Numbered from the stretch's first letter, positions 35,379-45,000 are shown. The stretch is 64,000 bases of DNA from Ignavibacteriota bacterium (GCA_016708125.1 JADJGF010000001.1:372001-436000); one strand, 5' to 3'. Notes: generated by a model from the sequence alone, not told the origin. Translations and numbers: made by a program.

Positions 35379-38300
35379 ATGAAAATTACCATGAAATTAT
35401 TTTTAGCAATTTTATTTTTCTCAAATATATTATTTGCACAGTTCGGGAAAAATCGAGTTCAATATAGAGACCATGAATGGTTCTATGTTCAATCAAAACA
35501 TTTTGATATTTATTTTTCTGAAGGTGGAGATGATGCTGCCGAATTTACTGCACAAGCTGCAGAAGCCGCTTTGGAAGATCTTCAGAAAAAATTGGATTAC
35601 CAGCTCAATAATAGAATTTCTCTCGTTGTTTATAATTCACATAACGAATTTCAAGAAACAAATACAACAGACGGATATCTTTCACAAGGAATCGGCGGAT
35701 TTACCGAGCCATTTAAAAATAGAGTTGTATTCCCTTTCGAAGGATCATATAGCAAATACAGACATGTAATTCATCACGAATTAGTTCATGCTGTAATGCG
35801 CGATATGCTATACGGCGGAACAATTCAAAATATTATTGCAAAAGGAATTACTCTGCAATTGCCAATTTGGTATCACGAAGGAATGGCAGAATATTTATCA
35901 AGCGGATGGGAAACAAATTCTGATATGTTTATTCGTGATGCAATTATTAATGAATATCTTCCGGATATAAATAGGCTTGATGGATATTTTGCTTATAGAG
36001 GCGGACAAGCATTATTTAAATATATTGCAGATACTTACGGCGAGGAAAAAATTGCCGAACTTTTGCATAATGTAAAAGGAAAAGGAAATGTTATCGGAGG
36101 TTTCAAATCTTCAATTGGAATTGATCTTGAAGAATTAAATGAAAAATGGAAAAAAGAAGTTAAAAGAAATTATTGGCCGGAAATTGCTTCAAGAAAAGAT
36201 CCAGATGAATTTGCAAAAAGATTAACGGATAATAAAAAACTCGGCGGATTTTATAATATAAGTCCGGCAATTTCTCCGCAAGGCGATAAAATTGTTTTCA
36301 TATCAGATAGAAATATTTATTCAGATGTTTATATAATGAATTCGTTTGATGGAGAAGTAATAAAAAAAGTAATTGAAAGCGGTAGAACGGAGGACCTAGA
36401 AGAATTAAATTTACTTTTTCCCGCATTAACTTGGGCTCCGGATAATATAAGAATTGCACTTTCAAGTAAAAGTGAAGGTTCCGATGTAATAAAAATTATT
36501 AATACAGAAACTGAAGAAGATGAAGATTTGCCTTTTAAACTTCATGGAATTGAATCTGTTAGCTGGTCGCCGGATGGAAAAAATATTGCATTTTTAGGAA
36601 GCAATGCTAAACAATCTGACATCTACATTTACAATTTTGAAACTAGAAATCTTACAAATATTACTGATGATATTTTTAGCGAATATGTACCAAGCTGGTC
36701 GCCGGATAGTAAAAAAGTAATTTTTTCATCTGATAGAAATGGTTTTAATAAAAATAATTTTAATCAGGATGGTTTATCAATGTCAACTTTACAAGGATTT
36801 CAAATGGATCTTTATTTAGTTGATGTTGAAACAAAGAATGTTGATCGCGTTACCGATTGGCAATTCAGTGATGAAAAACAAGCAGTTTTTTCTCAAACAG
36901 GAAATGAAATAATTTTTATTTCTGACTTTAACGGAATTGATAATCTCTATAAAAAAAGAATAACTTTATCAAAAAATGATTCTGCAAATTCAATTTTAGA
37001 AACACCGGCAATTGCATTAACAAATTCGCTAAATAAAATTGAAAGTATTTCACTTTCTCAAGATGCAAAAAAATTAGTTTTCTCGGCATTTTATAATGCT
37101 GGTTTCAATATTTTTTTGATCAATAATCCGTTTGAAATGGAAGAAGTTAAGGATATTGAATTCACTAAATATATGAGTCAATTTTATGAAGATGAAATTC
37201 CTCAAGTTGAAGAAATAGCCCAGACTGAAATTCCGGAGGAAGGGAAAGAATTTATTTTTACAGACGATGCAAAAAAAGATTCTTCAGCAGAAAATAACTC
37301 AAAAATATTTATTGGTCAAATTATTGATCATGAAAAAGAATTGGAAGACACAATTAGAACAGATTATGCAGATTTTGTTTTTGCTAAAAATGATGTTTTT
37401 AAAGAAAACGAATTAGAAAACAAACCTCAGCTTTTATTCAGAGAAAAATTAGATGAAGAAGGAAATTTTCTAGTTAATAAATACAAAGTTGATTTCTCAC
37501 CTGATTTAATTTACGCAAATGCCGGTTATAGTTCTTTGTACGGAGTTTTAGGCACAACAGTTTTATCTTTTAGCGATGTACTTGGAAATCACAGATTAGT
37601 TGGAACAACAAGTTTGCAAATTGATTTGAAAAATAGTGATTATGGTCTTGCATATTATTATCTGCCGGAAAGAATTAATTTTGGCGTTGCTGCATATCAT
37701 ACAGCAAGATTTGTTTATTTATCCGGATATTTCGGAAGCGATTTATATCGTTTTAGAAGTTACGGCGGAAATGTTTTTGCAAGCTATCCGTTAAACACAT
37801 TTCATAGAATTGAAGCAAATTTAAGTATTCTAAGAGTTACGCGAGAAAATTTAGATTTTATTGAAGTGCCAGTTGAGAAAGCAACTTTTATAATTCCATC
37901 AATTAGTTATGTAAAAGATAATGTAATGTGGGGATACACTTCGCCGATCGAAGGTTCACGATATAATCTTACCCTAATGGGAAACCCCGGATTTACAGGC
38001 TCAAAAGAAAGTTTTGGAACATTAACTTGGGATTACAGAAAATATTTTAGATTTTTTTATGATAATGGATTTGCTGCAAGATTTTCCGGTGGTTATTCTT
38101 TTGGAATAAATGCTCAACGTTTCTTTATCGGCGGAACTGATAGTTGGATAAATAGAACATTTGCAACTCAAGATATTCCGTTAAATTCAGCATCAGATTT
38201 TGTTTTTCTTACACCAGCTCTTCCATTAAGAGGTTTTGATTATGCAGAACAAATTGGAACCAAATATTCGCTTGTGAATCTGGAATTAAGAATTCCTCTA

Positions 38301-38579
38301 ATTAGATATTTATTAACCGGCGGAATTCCGTTATTTTTCCAAAATATTATTGGAACAGCATTTATTGATGCCGGAAGTGCGTGGAGTGACAATAGTCAAC
38401 TTAGGTTTTTCAAAAAATCTTCAGAAGGAAAAACTGTTACTAATGATTTATTAATTGGCGGAGGATTTGGCGCAAGACTTTATTTCCTATTCTTATGGAA
38501 ATTTGATGTGGCTTGGTCTTATGATGCTCAAAATTATTCTAAACCAAAATATTATATTTCTTTGGGATTAGATTTTTAA
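35379..38579 (+). CDS. Three-part envelope protein: HExxH peptidase, TolB-like propeller, BamA-like barrel
   Basis: A signal peptide (MKLFLAILFFSNILFAQ) is followed by a gluzincin-type zinc peptidase domain with HELVH (133-137) and a third ligand Glu in WYHEGMAEYLSSG (about 167). Residues about 280-600 form a WD40/TolB propeller with repeated SWSPDGKNIAFLGS, SWSPDSKKVIFSSDRNG and ISPQGDKIVFISDRN. From about 690 the sequence is beta-rich and ends like an Omp85-type barrel (LRGFDYAEQIGTKYSLVNLELRIPL, AFIDAGSAW, final LGLDF). It is expected in the outer membrane with the peptidase facing the periplasm. The ATG could also be five codons later (MKLFLA). The order of domains is seen; the role is inferred. 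Confidence 0.85.
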   Translation: MKITMKLFLAILFFSNILFAQFGKNRVQYRDHEWFYVQSKHFDIYFSEGGDDAAEFTAQAAEAALEDLQKKLDYQLNNRISLVVYNSHNEFQETNTTDGYLSQGIGGFTEPFKNRVVFPFEGSYSKYRHVIHHELVHAVMRDMLYGGTIQNIIAKGITLQLPIWYHEGMAEYLSSGWETNSDMFIRDAIINEYLPDINRLDGYFAYRGGQALFKYIADTYGEEKIAELLHNVKGKGNVIGGFKSSIGIDLEELNEKWKKEVKRNYWPEIASRKDPDEFAKRLTDNKKLGGFYNISPAISPQGDKIVFISDRNIYSDVYIMNSFDGEVIKKVIESGRTEDLEELNLLFPALTWAPDNIRIALSSKSEGSDVIKIINTETEEDEDLPFKLHGIESVSWSPDGKNIAFLGSNAKQSDIYIYNFETRNLTNITDDIFSEYVPSWSPDSKKVIFSSDRNGFNKNNFNQDGLSMSTLQGFQMDLYLVDVETKNVDRVTDWQFSDEKQAVFSQTGNEIIFISDFNGIDNLYKKRITLSKNDSANSILETPAIALTNSLNKIESISLSQDAKKLVFSAFYNAGFNIFLINNPFEMEEVKDIEFTKYMSQFYEDEIPQVEEIAQTEIPEEGKEFIFTDDAKKDSSAENNSKIFIGQIIDHEKELEDTIRTDYADFVFAKNDVFKENELENKPQLLFREKLDEEGNFLVNKYKVDFSPDLIYANAGYSSLYGVLGTTVLSFSDVLGNHRLVGTTSLQIDLKNSDYGLAYYYLPERINFGVAAYHTARFVYLSGYFGSDLYRFRSYGGNVFASYPLNTFHRIEANLSILRVTRENLDFIEVPVEKATFIIPSISYVKDNVMWGYTSPIEGSRYNLTLMGNPGFTGSKESFGTLTWDYRKYFRFFYDNGFAARFSGGYSFGINAQRFFIGGTDSWINRTFATQDIPLNSASDFVFLTPALPLRGFDYAEQIGTKYSLVNLELRIPLIRYLLTGGIPLFFQNIIGTAFIDAGSAWSDNSQLRFFKKSSEGKTVTNDLLIGGGFGARLYFLFLWKFDVAWSYDAQNYSKPKYYISLGLDF

Positions 38580-38848
38580 TTTTCTGACGAAGGTTTGCTT
38601 TCTTTCTTTGTTTCTTTTGGCGTAGAACTATTTTCAGATTTTGCAATTGAATCTGAAGGTTTTTTAGAATTTTTATAATCCGTTTGATAAAATCCCGAAC
38701 CTTTAAAAATTGGAGCAGCACCAGCTCCAATTAATCTATTTAATTTTCCAGAACACTTTGGACACACTTTTAATGGCTCATCAGTCATTTTTTGTAATTC
38801 TTCAAAAGTATAATTACATTCTGTACATTTATAATCATATGTCGGCAT
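38576..38848 (-). CDS. FmdB-family zinc ribbon protein
   Basis: MPTYDYKCTECNYTFEELQKM and LKVCPKCSGKLNRLIG make a four-Cys zinc ribbon typical of FmdB-type regulators. GFYQTDYKN is also typical, followed by a Lys/Ser-rich tail. AGAGG precedes the ATG. The 3' end overlaps the convergent peptidase gene by four bases, so the two transcripts meet tail to tail. The biological role of this family is largely unknown. Confidence 0.92.
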   Translation of the reverse strand: MPTYDYKCTECNYTFEELQKMTDEPLKVCPKCSGKLNRLIGAGAAPIFKGSGFYQTDYKNSKKPSDSIAKSENSSTPKETKKESKPSSEN

Positions 38849-38952
38849 AAAAACCTCTGAAATTTGAGTGGCAAATTTATAGATTATATTTGTAAAATAA
38901 AATTTTATTTACAAATACTAATTCGCTATGTTTCCAAAAAATAGTTACGGTT

Positions 38953-39621
38953 ATGAAAGGTATAAAATCTGCACTACTATTAGCATATTTTAGTTTTTTT
39001 CTAAGTTCTTGTTTAAACTACAATCAAGTTACAACTTTAAAAACTGATAATTCCGGAAAAATGTTTATCCATTATTGGGTGGAAATGGATCCCGATCTTG
39101 ATTCTTTGCTCATAAATAAAATTGGATTGTTCAATAAAGAAAGTTTGACTGATAATTTTACTTCAACTTTTACAAGTATTAACTACGCAAATATTTTTAA
39201 TGATTTTACCGATAGTACATTACACGCCCAAATTGAATTTGAATTTGTAAATTTTGATTCACTAAATCAGTTGAACTTTTTTAAACATTCAGAACTATCA
39301 ATAATTGATGGACCTGATGAAACAAAAATATTTTCTCAATTTATTCAGCCAATTTCTACAACCTTTGGACTTTCCGAAAAAAATTATTCAATTACTTATA
39401 CTTATTATCTACCCGGAAATATAATTAGGCATGATGCAAATTCACTTTCGAGAAATAAGCTCGAATGGAATTTTACTGCAAATGATATTGGAAATGGAAA
39501 AATTATTTCGGCTACCTTTATCCCCTTTAAACTAAAAGAAACACCAATTTGGATTTATGCATTAGCAAGTATTGTAATTTTAATTGTTTTAGTTTTTCTT
39601 CTTAAAAAAAGTAAAAAGTAG
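38953..39621 (+). CDS. Putative lipoprotein with C-terminal membrane anchor
   Basis: The family is not recognised. MKGIKSALLLAYFSFFLSSC is a lipoprotein signal with the lipobox Cys at about 20. The body is polar and beta-rich (WVEMDPDLDSLLINKIGLFNKESL and onward). The C-terminus holds a transmembrane helix (PIWIYALASIVILIVLVFLL) with a Lys-rich end. The combination of an acylated N-terminus and a C-terminal helix recalls LppM-type membrane proteins. It has no close operon partner; prs follows after 100 bases with its own promoter. Confidence 0.7.
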   Translation: MKGIKSALLLAYFSFFLSSCLNYNQVTTLKTDNSGKMFIHYWVEMDPDLDSLLINKIGLFNKESLTDNFTSTFTSINYANIFNDFTDSTLHAQIEFEFVNFDSLNQLNFFKHSELSIIDGPDETKIFSQFIQPISTTFGLSEKNYSITYTYYLPGNIIRHDANSLSRNKLEWNFTANDIGNGKIISATFIPFKLKETPIWIYALASIVILIVLVFLLKKSKK

Positions 39622-39654
39622 AAGAAAAATTACTATTTTTAAAAAATATCAAGT

Positions 39655-39683
39655 TTGACTTAACTTTTAGTTTTACTTATATT
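39655..39683 (+). promoter_or_regulatory. Probable prs promoter
   Basis: TTGACT is followed after 17 bases by TATATT, about 38 bases upstream of the prs ATG. Confidence 0.6.
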
Positions 39684-39720
39684 TATAGCTTGTATAAAAA
39701 ATCGCAATTTAATTTTAAAA

Positions 39721-40668
39721 ATGGCTGCTGCTGGTCCAAAAATTTTTTCTGGTTCTTCAAATCCGGAATTAGCAAAAAGAATCGCTAATTACATCGGAAT
39801 TCCGCTAGGCGGCATTGACCTTAAAAAGTTTAAAGATGGCGAAATATGGGTAAAATTTAAAGAAAATATTCGCGGTGGTGATGTTTACTTGGTTCAATCT
39901 ACACATCAGCCGGCAGAAAATCTTTTAGAATTATTAATAATGATTGACGCAGCAAAACGGTCTTCGGTTGCAACCGTAACAGCTGTAATTCCTTATTTTG
40001 GATATGCAAGACAAGATAGAAAAGATCAGCCGAGAGTAGCAATTACCGCAAAATTAATTGCAAACTTGATTTCAGTCGCGGGTGCAGATAGAGTTATAAC
40101 AATGGATCTTCACGCTGCTCAAATTCAAGGTTTTTTTGATATTCCATCTGATCATTTATATGCTTCGTCTGTTTTTTTAGACGTATTTGAAAATCATTCT
40201 GATGATTTGGTTGTTGTTTCTGCGGATGTTGGCGGAATTAAATTAGCAAGATCTTACGCAAAAAGATTAAATGCAAATTTGGTTGTTATTGATAAAAGAA
40301 GACCAAAGCAAAACCAAGCTGAAGTAATGAATATTATTGGTGATGTAAAAGGTAAAGATGTTTTACTTGTTGATGATTTAATTGATACCGGCGGGACATT
40401 TATTTCTGCCATAAATGCATTAATTGAAAACGGTGCAAAATCAATTTACGGAGCAGTTACGCACCCTGTACTTTCAAGTGATGCTATAGAGAGAATAGAA
40501 AATTCAGCAATAACAAAACTATATGTTACGGATTCTATTCCTCTTAAAGAAAATGGAAATCTTAAAAAAATTGTAGTTCTTTCTGCTTCAAGGTTATTAG
40601 CTGAAGCAATTAGAAGAACCCACAATCATGAATCTATAAGTTCATTGTTTGATATTGATAAAGGTTAG
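39721..40668 (+). CDS. prs: Ribose-phosphate pyrophosphokinase
   Basis: This enzyme makes PRPP from ribose-5-phosphate and ATP for purine, pyrimidine, histidine and NAD synthesis. IFSGSSNPELAKRIA at the N-terminus, FKDGEIWVKFKENIRGGDVYLVQST, YFGYARQDRKDQPR, MDLHAAQIQGFFDIP and the PRPP loop DVLLVDDLIDTGGTFI are all intact. At 315 residues it is a normal class I enzyme. No clear ribosome binding site precedes the ATG. It heads a run with rplY, pth and hppA on the same strand. Confidence 0.97.
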   Translation: MAAAGPKIFSGSSNPELAKRIANYIGIPLGGIDLKKFKDGEIWVKFKENIRGGDVYLVQSTHQPAENLLELLIMIDAAKRSSVATVTAVIPYFGYARQDRKDQPRVAITAKLIANLISVAGADRVITMDLHAAQIQGFFDIPSDHLYASSVFLDVFENHSDDLVVVSADVGGIKLARSYAKRLNANLVVIDKRRPKQNQAEVMNIIGDVKGKDVLLVDDLIDTGGTFISAINALIENGAKSIYGAVTHPVLSSDAIERIENSAITKLYVTDSIPLKENGNLKKIVVLSASRLLAEAIRRTHNHESISSLFDIDKG

Positions 40669-40700
40669 AATTTAGAGTAATAATTGGAGTAAATAAAATT

Positions 40701-41345
40701 ATGTCAGATATTAACATAATAGCGCAAAAAAGAGTAAAATCAACAAAAGGAGCTGTTAATCAACTTAAAAGAGAAGGAAACGTTCCAGGTGTTCTTTATT
40801 CAAAAGATTTGGAACCGTTAAATATTACAGTTAATGAGCTTTCTCTTAAACCTGTTGTTTATACTTCTGAAGTTCATTTAGTAAACTTAACAATTGAAGG
40901 CCAAGAAAATGTAAGATCAATTTTAAAAGATATTCAATTTCATCCTTTAACAGATAGAATTATTCATGTGGATTTTCAAGCGGTAACTCTTGGCAAAGCA
41001 ATTCAACTTCAGGTTCCGGTTTCTTTTATTGGCTCTGCAATTGGAGTTAAAGAAGGCGGCAGAATTCAGCAAAATGTTCATAAATTAGATATTGAATGTT
41101 TACCAAAAGATATTCCCCAACATCTTGAAATAGATATTACAAATCTTCATATCGGAAAATCGATACTAATTAGTGATTTATCATTTGAAAATATTGAAAT
41201 ATTGAATTCAAAAGATACAGTTGTTGTTTCTGTTACATCTATTAAAGAAACATCTGATGAAGAAAAAACCGATTTGCTTCATGATACACCAAAAGAACCC
41301 GAAGTAATTGGAAAAGGTAAATCTCTAGAAGATTCTGAAGGATAA
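40701..41345 (+). CDS. rplY: 50S ribosomal protein L25 (CTC/TL5 type)
   Basis: L25 binds 5S rRNA. The N-terminal domain (residues about 5-92: GAVNQLKREGNVPGVLYSKD ... FHPLTDRIIHVDF) is followed by the TL5-type C-terminal domain (LQVPVSFIGSAIGVKEGGRIQQNVHKLDIECLPKDIPQHLEIDI) and an acidic tail. Placement between prs and pth is a widely conserved order. AGT-rich purines (GGAGTAAAT) precede the ATG. Confidence 0.95.
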   Translation: MSDINIIAQKRVKSTKGAVNQLKREGNVPGVLYSKDLEPLNITVNELSLKPVVYTSEVHLVNLTIEGQENVRSILKDIQFHPLTDRIIHVDFQAVTLGKAIQLQVPVSFIGSAIGVKEGGRIQQNVHKLDIECLPKDIPQHLEIDITNLHIGKSILISDLSFENIEILNSKDTVVVSVTSIKETSDEEKTDLLHDTPKEPEVIGKGKSLEDSEG

Positions 41346-41348
41346 TTT

Positions 41349-41951
41349 TTGAGATTAATTGTCGGAATTGGAAATCCCGGTAAGATTTATGTTGGAACCA
41401 GACATAATATAGGATTTTACATTTTAGATAATTTTGCTCATAAATTAAAAATTGATTTTTCTCCAACAAAAAGTGATTTTTGGCAAATGGAAAGTAGCTT
41501 AGATACTTTCCATTTTTTATTAATTAAACCAACAACTTTCGTTAATAATTCAGGATTGGTTGTTCAACAACTTGTTGATAAATTTCAATTAAATATTGAA
41601 GATTTATTAGTAATTTATGATGATGTTAATCTTGAGCTTGGGAAAATAAGAATTAGAAAAAACGGAAGCGACGGCGGACACAACGGAATTAAATCAATAA
41701 TTTATCATTTACAATCTGATGAATTTCCAAGAATTAGAATTGGAATAAATGGAAATGATGAAAAAACTGATTTGGCAGATTACGTTTTAAGTAAATTTTC
41801 AAATGATGAAATCAAAACAATTCAAGAAAAACTTCCTTTTATATTCAGCTTACTTTCGGAATTTATTGTTAATGGATATGGAAAGATGTTAGATTATTTC
41901 AGTAAAGAATCAAACAAAAATACTTCCAAATTATCTCACAATGAGGAATGA
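41349..41951 (+). CDS. pth: Peptidyl-tRNA hydrolase
   Basis: Pth frees tRNA from prematurely released peptidyl-tRNA. LIVGIGNPGKIYVGTRHNIGFYILD holds the catalytic His (TRHNIG), with KPTTFVNNSG, VIYDDVNLELGKIRIRKNGSDGGHNGIKSI and RIRIGI downstream. The start is TTG, three bases after the rplY stop. The last 20 residues are a polar extension. The 3' end contains the ribosome binding site of hppA. Confidence 0.95.
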   Translation: MRLIVGIGNPGKIYVGTRHNIGFYILDNFAHKLKIDFSPTKSDFWQMESSLDTFHFLLIKPTTFVNNSGLVVQQLVDKFQLNIEDLLVIYDDVNLELGKIRIRKNGSDGGHNGIKSIIYHLQSDEFPRIRIGINGNDEKTDLADYVLSKFSNDEIKTIQEKLPFIFSLLSEFIVNGYGKMLDYFSKESNKNTSKLSHNEE

Positions 41952-41955
41952 ATTT

Positions 41956-44022
41956 ATGGAATTACTAATCTACATTATACCAGTTCTTGGCTTATCTGCA
42001 CTTGCATTTTCATATTACAAAAACTCTTGGATTTCTAAAAAAAGCACCGGCACTGAAAATATGACCAAAATTTCTAAATACATTAGAGATGGTGCAATTG
42101 CTTTTCTTAAAACAGAGTACAAAGTTCTTTTCTGGGTAATTCTTGTTGTTGCAATTTTATTAGCATATTCAAATTCCGGAAACGAAGAATCTTCATGGTT
42201 AATTTCATTATCATTTGTTATTGGCGCATTTAGTTCTGGTCTTGCCGGATATTTAGGAATGAATGCGGCAACTAAAGCTAATGTGAGAACAACCGAAGCC
42301 GCAAGAATAGGTCTAGGCCCCGCTTTAGAAATTGCATTTTCCGGTGGAACAATTATGGGAATGAATGTTGTTGGTTTAGGTGTTTTTGGTCTCGGTATTT
42401 TATTTATTTTTTATTCAAATCTTAATTGGGATATTTTTAAAATAATAAATGTTCTTTCCGGCTTCTCATTAGGAGCTTCAACAATTGCGCTATTTGCAAG
42501 AGTTGGTGGTGGAATTTATACAAAAGCTGCAGATGTTGGAGCAGATTTAGCCGGTAAAGTTTATGAAGGAATTCCTGAAGATGATCATAGAAACCCCGCG
42601 ACAATTGCTGATAATGTTGGCGATAATGTCGGTGATGTTGCCGGAATGGGTGCAGATTTATTTGAAAGTTACGTTGGGGCCATTGTTGGAACTATGGTTT
42701 TGGGTGCTGTTTTTGTTACGCCCGATGTTCCGGAATTAAAATTAGAAGCTGTAATTTTACCTTTAGTTTTAGCCGGAGTTGGAATTATACTTTCAATTTT
42801 AGGTTCACTTCTTGTAAGAGTTAAAGAAGGCGGAAATCCTCAAAAAGCTCTAAATTTTGGTGAGTTTAGTGCCGCCGGAATGATGATTGTTGCATCATAT
42901 TTTATTATTACTTGGATGCTACCTCAATCATGGACCTACAATAATTTTGAATATACAAGTTTAGGAATTTTCTTTGCAACTTTAATCGGATTAGTTGCCG
43001 GAACTCTTATTGGACTTATTACTGAATATTATACCGGAACAGATTATAAACCAGTTCACAAAATAGCTTACCAATCCTTGACGGGTGCAGCAACAACAAT
43101 TATTTCCGGTATGGGAGTTGGAATGAGTTCAACAGCACTTCCAACAATAATTTTAGCACTGGGAATAATTGGTGCATATGAATTTGCAAATTTATATGGA
43201 ATTGCAATTGCCGCATTGGGAATGCTTTCAACTACCGGAATACAATTAGCAGTTGATGCATACGGACCAATTTCGGATAATGCCGGCGGTATTGCAGAAA
43301 TGGCTGAATTACCAAAAGAAGTTAGAGAAAGAACTGATAAATTAGATGCCGTTGGAAATACAACTGCTGCAATTGGAAAAGGTTTTGCAATTGGTTCGGC
43401 TGCATTAACAGCTTTGGCATTATTTTCGGCTTACATGCAGCAAGCGGAAATTAATGTAATTGATTTGGCAAAACCAATTATTATGGGTGGATTATTTATT
43501 GGCGCAATGCTTCCATTTTTATTTTCATCAATGGCAATGGGAGCTGTTGGAAGAGCCGCAAGAGAAATGATTATTGAAGTAGGCAGACAATTTAGAGAAA
43601 TTCCCGGTTTGCGTGAAGGAACTGCCGAAGCCGAATATTCAAAATGTGTTGAAATTTCTACGCAAGCTGCAATTAAAGAAATGATTTTACCCGGATTAAT
43701 GGCAATTTCAGTTCCGGTAATTATTGGATTTATTTCAAAAGAAATGCTTGCCGGTTTATTAGCCGGAGTTACAGTTTCCGGAGTTTTAATGGCAATTTTT
43801 CAATCAAACGCCGGCGGAGCCTGGGATAATGCAAAAAAATTGATTGAAGGAAATTTAAATATTGATGGCAAAATGTACGGAAAAGGTTCGGAACCGCACA
43901 AAGCATCAGTTGTCGGCGATACTGTTGGTGATCCTTTAAAAGATACATCCGGACCATCACTAAATATTTTAATTAAATTAATGTCTGTAGTTTCCTTGGT
44001 AATTGCGCCATTAATTAAGTAA
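41956..44022 (+). CDS. hppA: Membrane-bound ion-translocating pyrophosphatase, K+-dependent type
   Basis: It couples PPi hydrolysis to H+ or Na+ export through about 16 membrane helices. The pyrophosphate-binding loops are present: GGGIYTKAADVGADLAGKVYEGIPEDDHRNPATIADNVGDNVGDVAGMGADL, then ADNAGGIAEMAELP and the C-terminal VVGDTVGDPLKDTSGPSLN. GNTTAAIGKG has Ala where K+-independent enzymes carry Lys, so it should need K+; H+ or Na+ preference is not resolved. I chose the ATG at 41956 because GAGG lies nine bases upstream; an ATG at 41941 lies inside pth. Confidence 0.95.
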   Translation: MELLIYIIPVLGLSALAFSYYKNSWISKKSTGTENMTKISKYIRDGAIAFLKTEYKVLFWVILVVAILLAYSNSGNEESSWLISLSFVIGAFSSGLAGYLGMNAATKANVRTTEAARIGLGPALEIAFSGGTIMGMNVVGLGVFGLGILFIFYSNLNWDIFKIINVLSGFSLGASTIALFARVGGGIYTKAADVGADLAGKVYEGIPEDDHRNPATIADNVGDNVGDVAGMGADLFESYVGAIVGTMVLGAVFVTPDVPELKLEAVILPLVLAGVGIILSILGSLLVRVKEGGNPQKALNFGEFSAAGMMIVASYFIITWMLPQSWTYNNFEYTSLGIFFATLIGLVAGTLIGLITEYYTGTDYKPVHKIAYQSLTGAATTIISGMGVGMSSTALPTIILALGIIGAYEFANLYGIAIAALGMLSTTGIQLAVDAYGPISDNAGGIAEMAELPKEVRERTDKLDAVGNTTAAIGKGFAIGSAALTALALFSAYMQQAEINVIDLAKPIIMGGLFIGAMLPFLFSSMAMGAVGRAAREMIIEVGRQFREIPGLREGTAEAEYSKCVEISTQAAIKEMILPGLMAISVPVIIGFISKEMLAGLLAGVTVSGVLMAIFQSNAGGAWDNAKKLIEGNLNIDGKMYGKGSEPHKASVVGDTVGDPLKDTSGPSLNILIKLMSVVSLVIAPLIK

Positions 44023-44095
44023 ATTTACAGACTATTTTTTAACAACCCTGCTATTAAAAATAATTTTAATAGCCTAAAGGCCAAAGGGAGGAACA

Positions 44096-44494
44096 ATGGC
44101 AACACGACATTATGAGAGTGTTGTAATTCTTAATGCAACGCTTGAAGATCCCCAAATTGAGGAAATTATTACCTCAATTCATCACCACATTAAAACAAAT
44201 GGCGGTGAAATTACAGATGTAGAAAATTGGGGAAGAAAAAGACTCGCTTACGCAATTAATAATGCTAAAAGCGGATATTACCTAATCACCAGATTCATTG
44301 CAGCACCTTCAATGATTTCCGAATTTGAAAGATCACTCAAGCTTGATGAAAATGTTATAAGATATTTAACAATTTCATTGGATAAAAAGGCAATTGAATA
44401 TCTCAAAAATGCCGCAAATAAAAAAGAAGAACCAGCTTCCGAACAAGGAACTGAGGTTCTTGAAAAATCAACGTTAGAATCAGTTAAAGAATAA
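44096..44494 (+). CDS. rpsF: 30S ribosomal protein S6
   Basis: RHYESVVILNATLEDPQIEEIITSI and WGRKRLAYAINNAKSGYYLITRF are diagnostic of S6. A low-complexity acidic tail follows residue about 110. GGGAGGAAC precedes the ATG. It starts the conserved rpsF-ssb-rpsR-rplI operon, whose products bind 16S rRNA (S6, S18), single-stranded DNA (SSB) and 23S rRNA (L9). Confidence 0.96.
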   Translation: MATRHYESVVILNATLEDPQIEEIITSIHHHIKTNGGEITDVENWGRKRLAYAINNAKSGYYLITRFIAAPSMISEFERSLKLDENVIRYLTISLDKKAIEYLKNAANKKEEPASEQGTEVLEKSTLESVKE

Positions 44495-44518
44495 AAAACG
44501 ATTAGATGGAGGAAACAA

Positions 44519-44989
44519 ATGGCTGAATTGAAAATGCCTGAATTAAATAATGTAATTGTAGCCGGCAATTTAACAAAAGATCCAATTTTCAGAGAAACTT
44601 CAAATAATACTCCTGTTGCTAATTTTCACGTTGCTGCAAATAGAAGATACAAAGACAGTAATAATCAGTGGCAAGAAGATGTTTGCTATGTTGGGGTTGT
44701 TGCTTGGAATAAATTGGCTGATAGCTGCAAAGATAGATTAAGAAAAGGCAGTGCTGTTCTTGTTGATGGAGAATTACAAAGCAGAACTTTTAAAACTGAA
44801 GATGGAAAAAATAGAACAATCGTAGAAATAAAAGCAAAACGAATACAATTTTTAAATAAATTAGGCAAATCAAATGAAGAATTTCCAGATGCAGCAGCTG
44901 AAGATTCTGATGACAGCTTAATTGAAGATACATCGTTTGATAAATTTCTAAATGATGAAGAGTCAAACCTTATCAATGATGACAAATAA
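44519..44989 (+). CDS. ssb: Single-stranded DNA-binding protein
   Basis: The OB-fold (residues about 10-115) shows NNVIVAGNLTKDPIFRETSNNTPVANFHVAANRRY, VGVVAWNKLADSC and GSAVLVDGELQSRTF. The linker is acidic. The protein ends NLINDDK and lacks the usual D-D-D-I-P-F tip that recruits repair and replication partners. Either this is an OB-only SSB specialised for its operon, or another SSB in the genome does the recruiting. GGAGG precedes the ATG. Confidence 0.94.
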   Translation: MAELKMPELNNVIVAGNLTKDPIFRETSNNTPVANFHVAANRRYKDSNNQWQEDVCYVGVVAWNKLADSCKDRLRKGSAVLVDGELQSRTFKTEDGKNRTIVEIKAKRIQFLNKLGKSNEEFPDAAAEDSDDSLIEDTSFDKFLNDEESNLINDDK

Positions 44990-45000
44990 TTGAGGTAAAA

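Noticed and set aside
44041..44095. S6:S18-binding leader RNA before rpsF
   Set aside because: A hairpin CTATTAAAA/TTTTAATAG and GGCC pairs are present, but I could not identify the CCG-containing bulge of the known motif.
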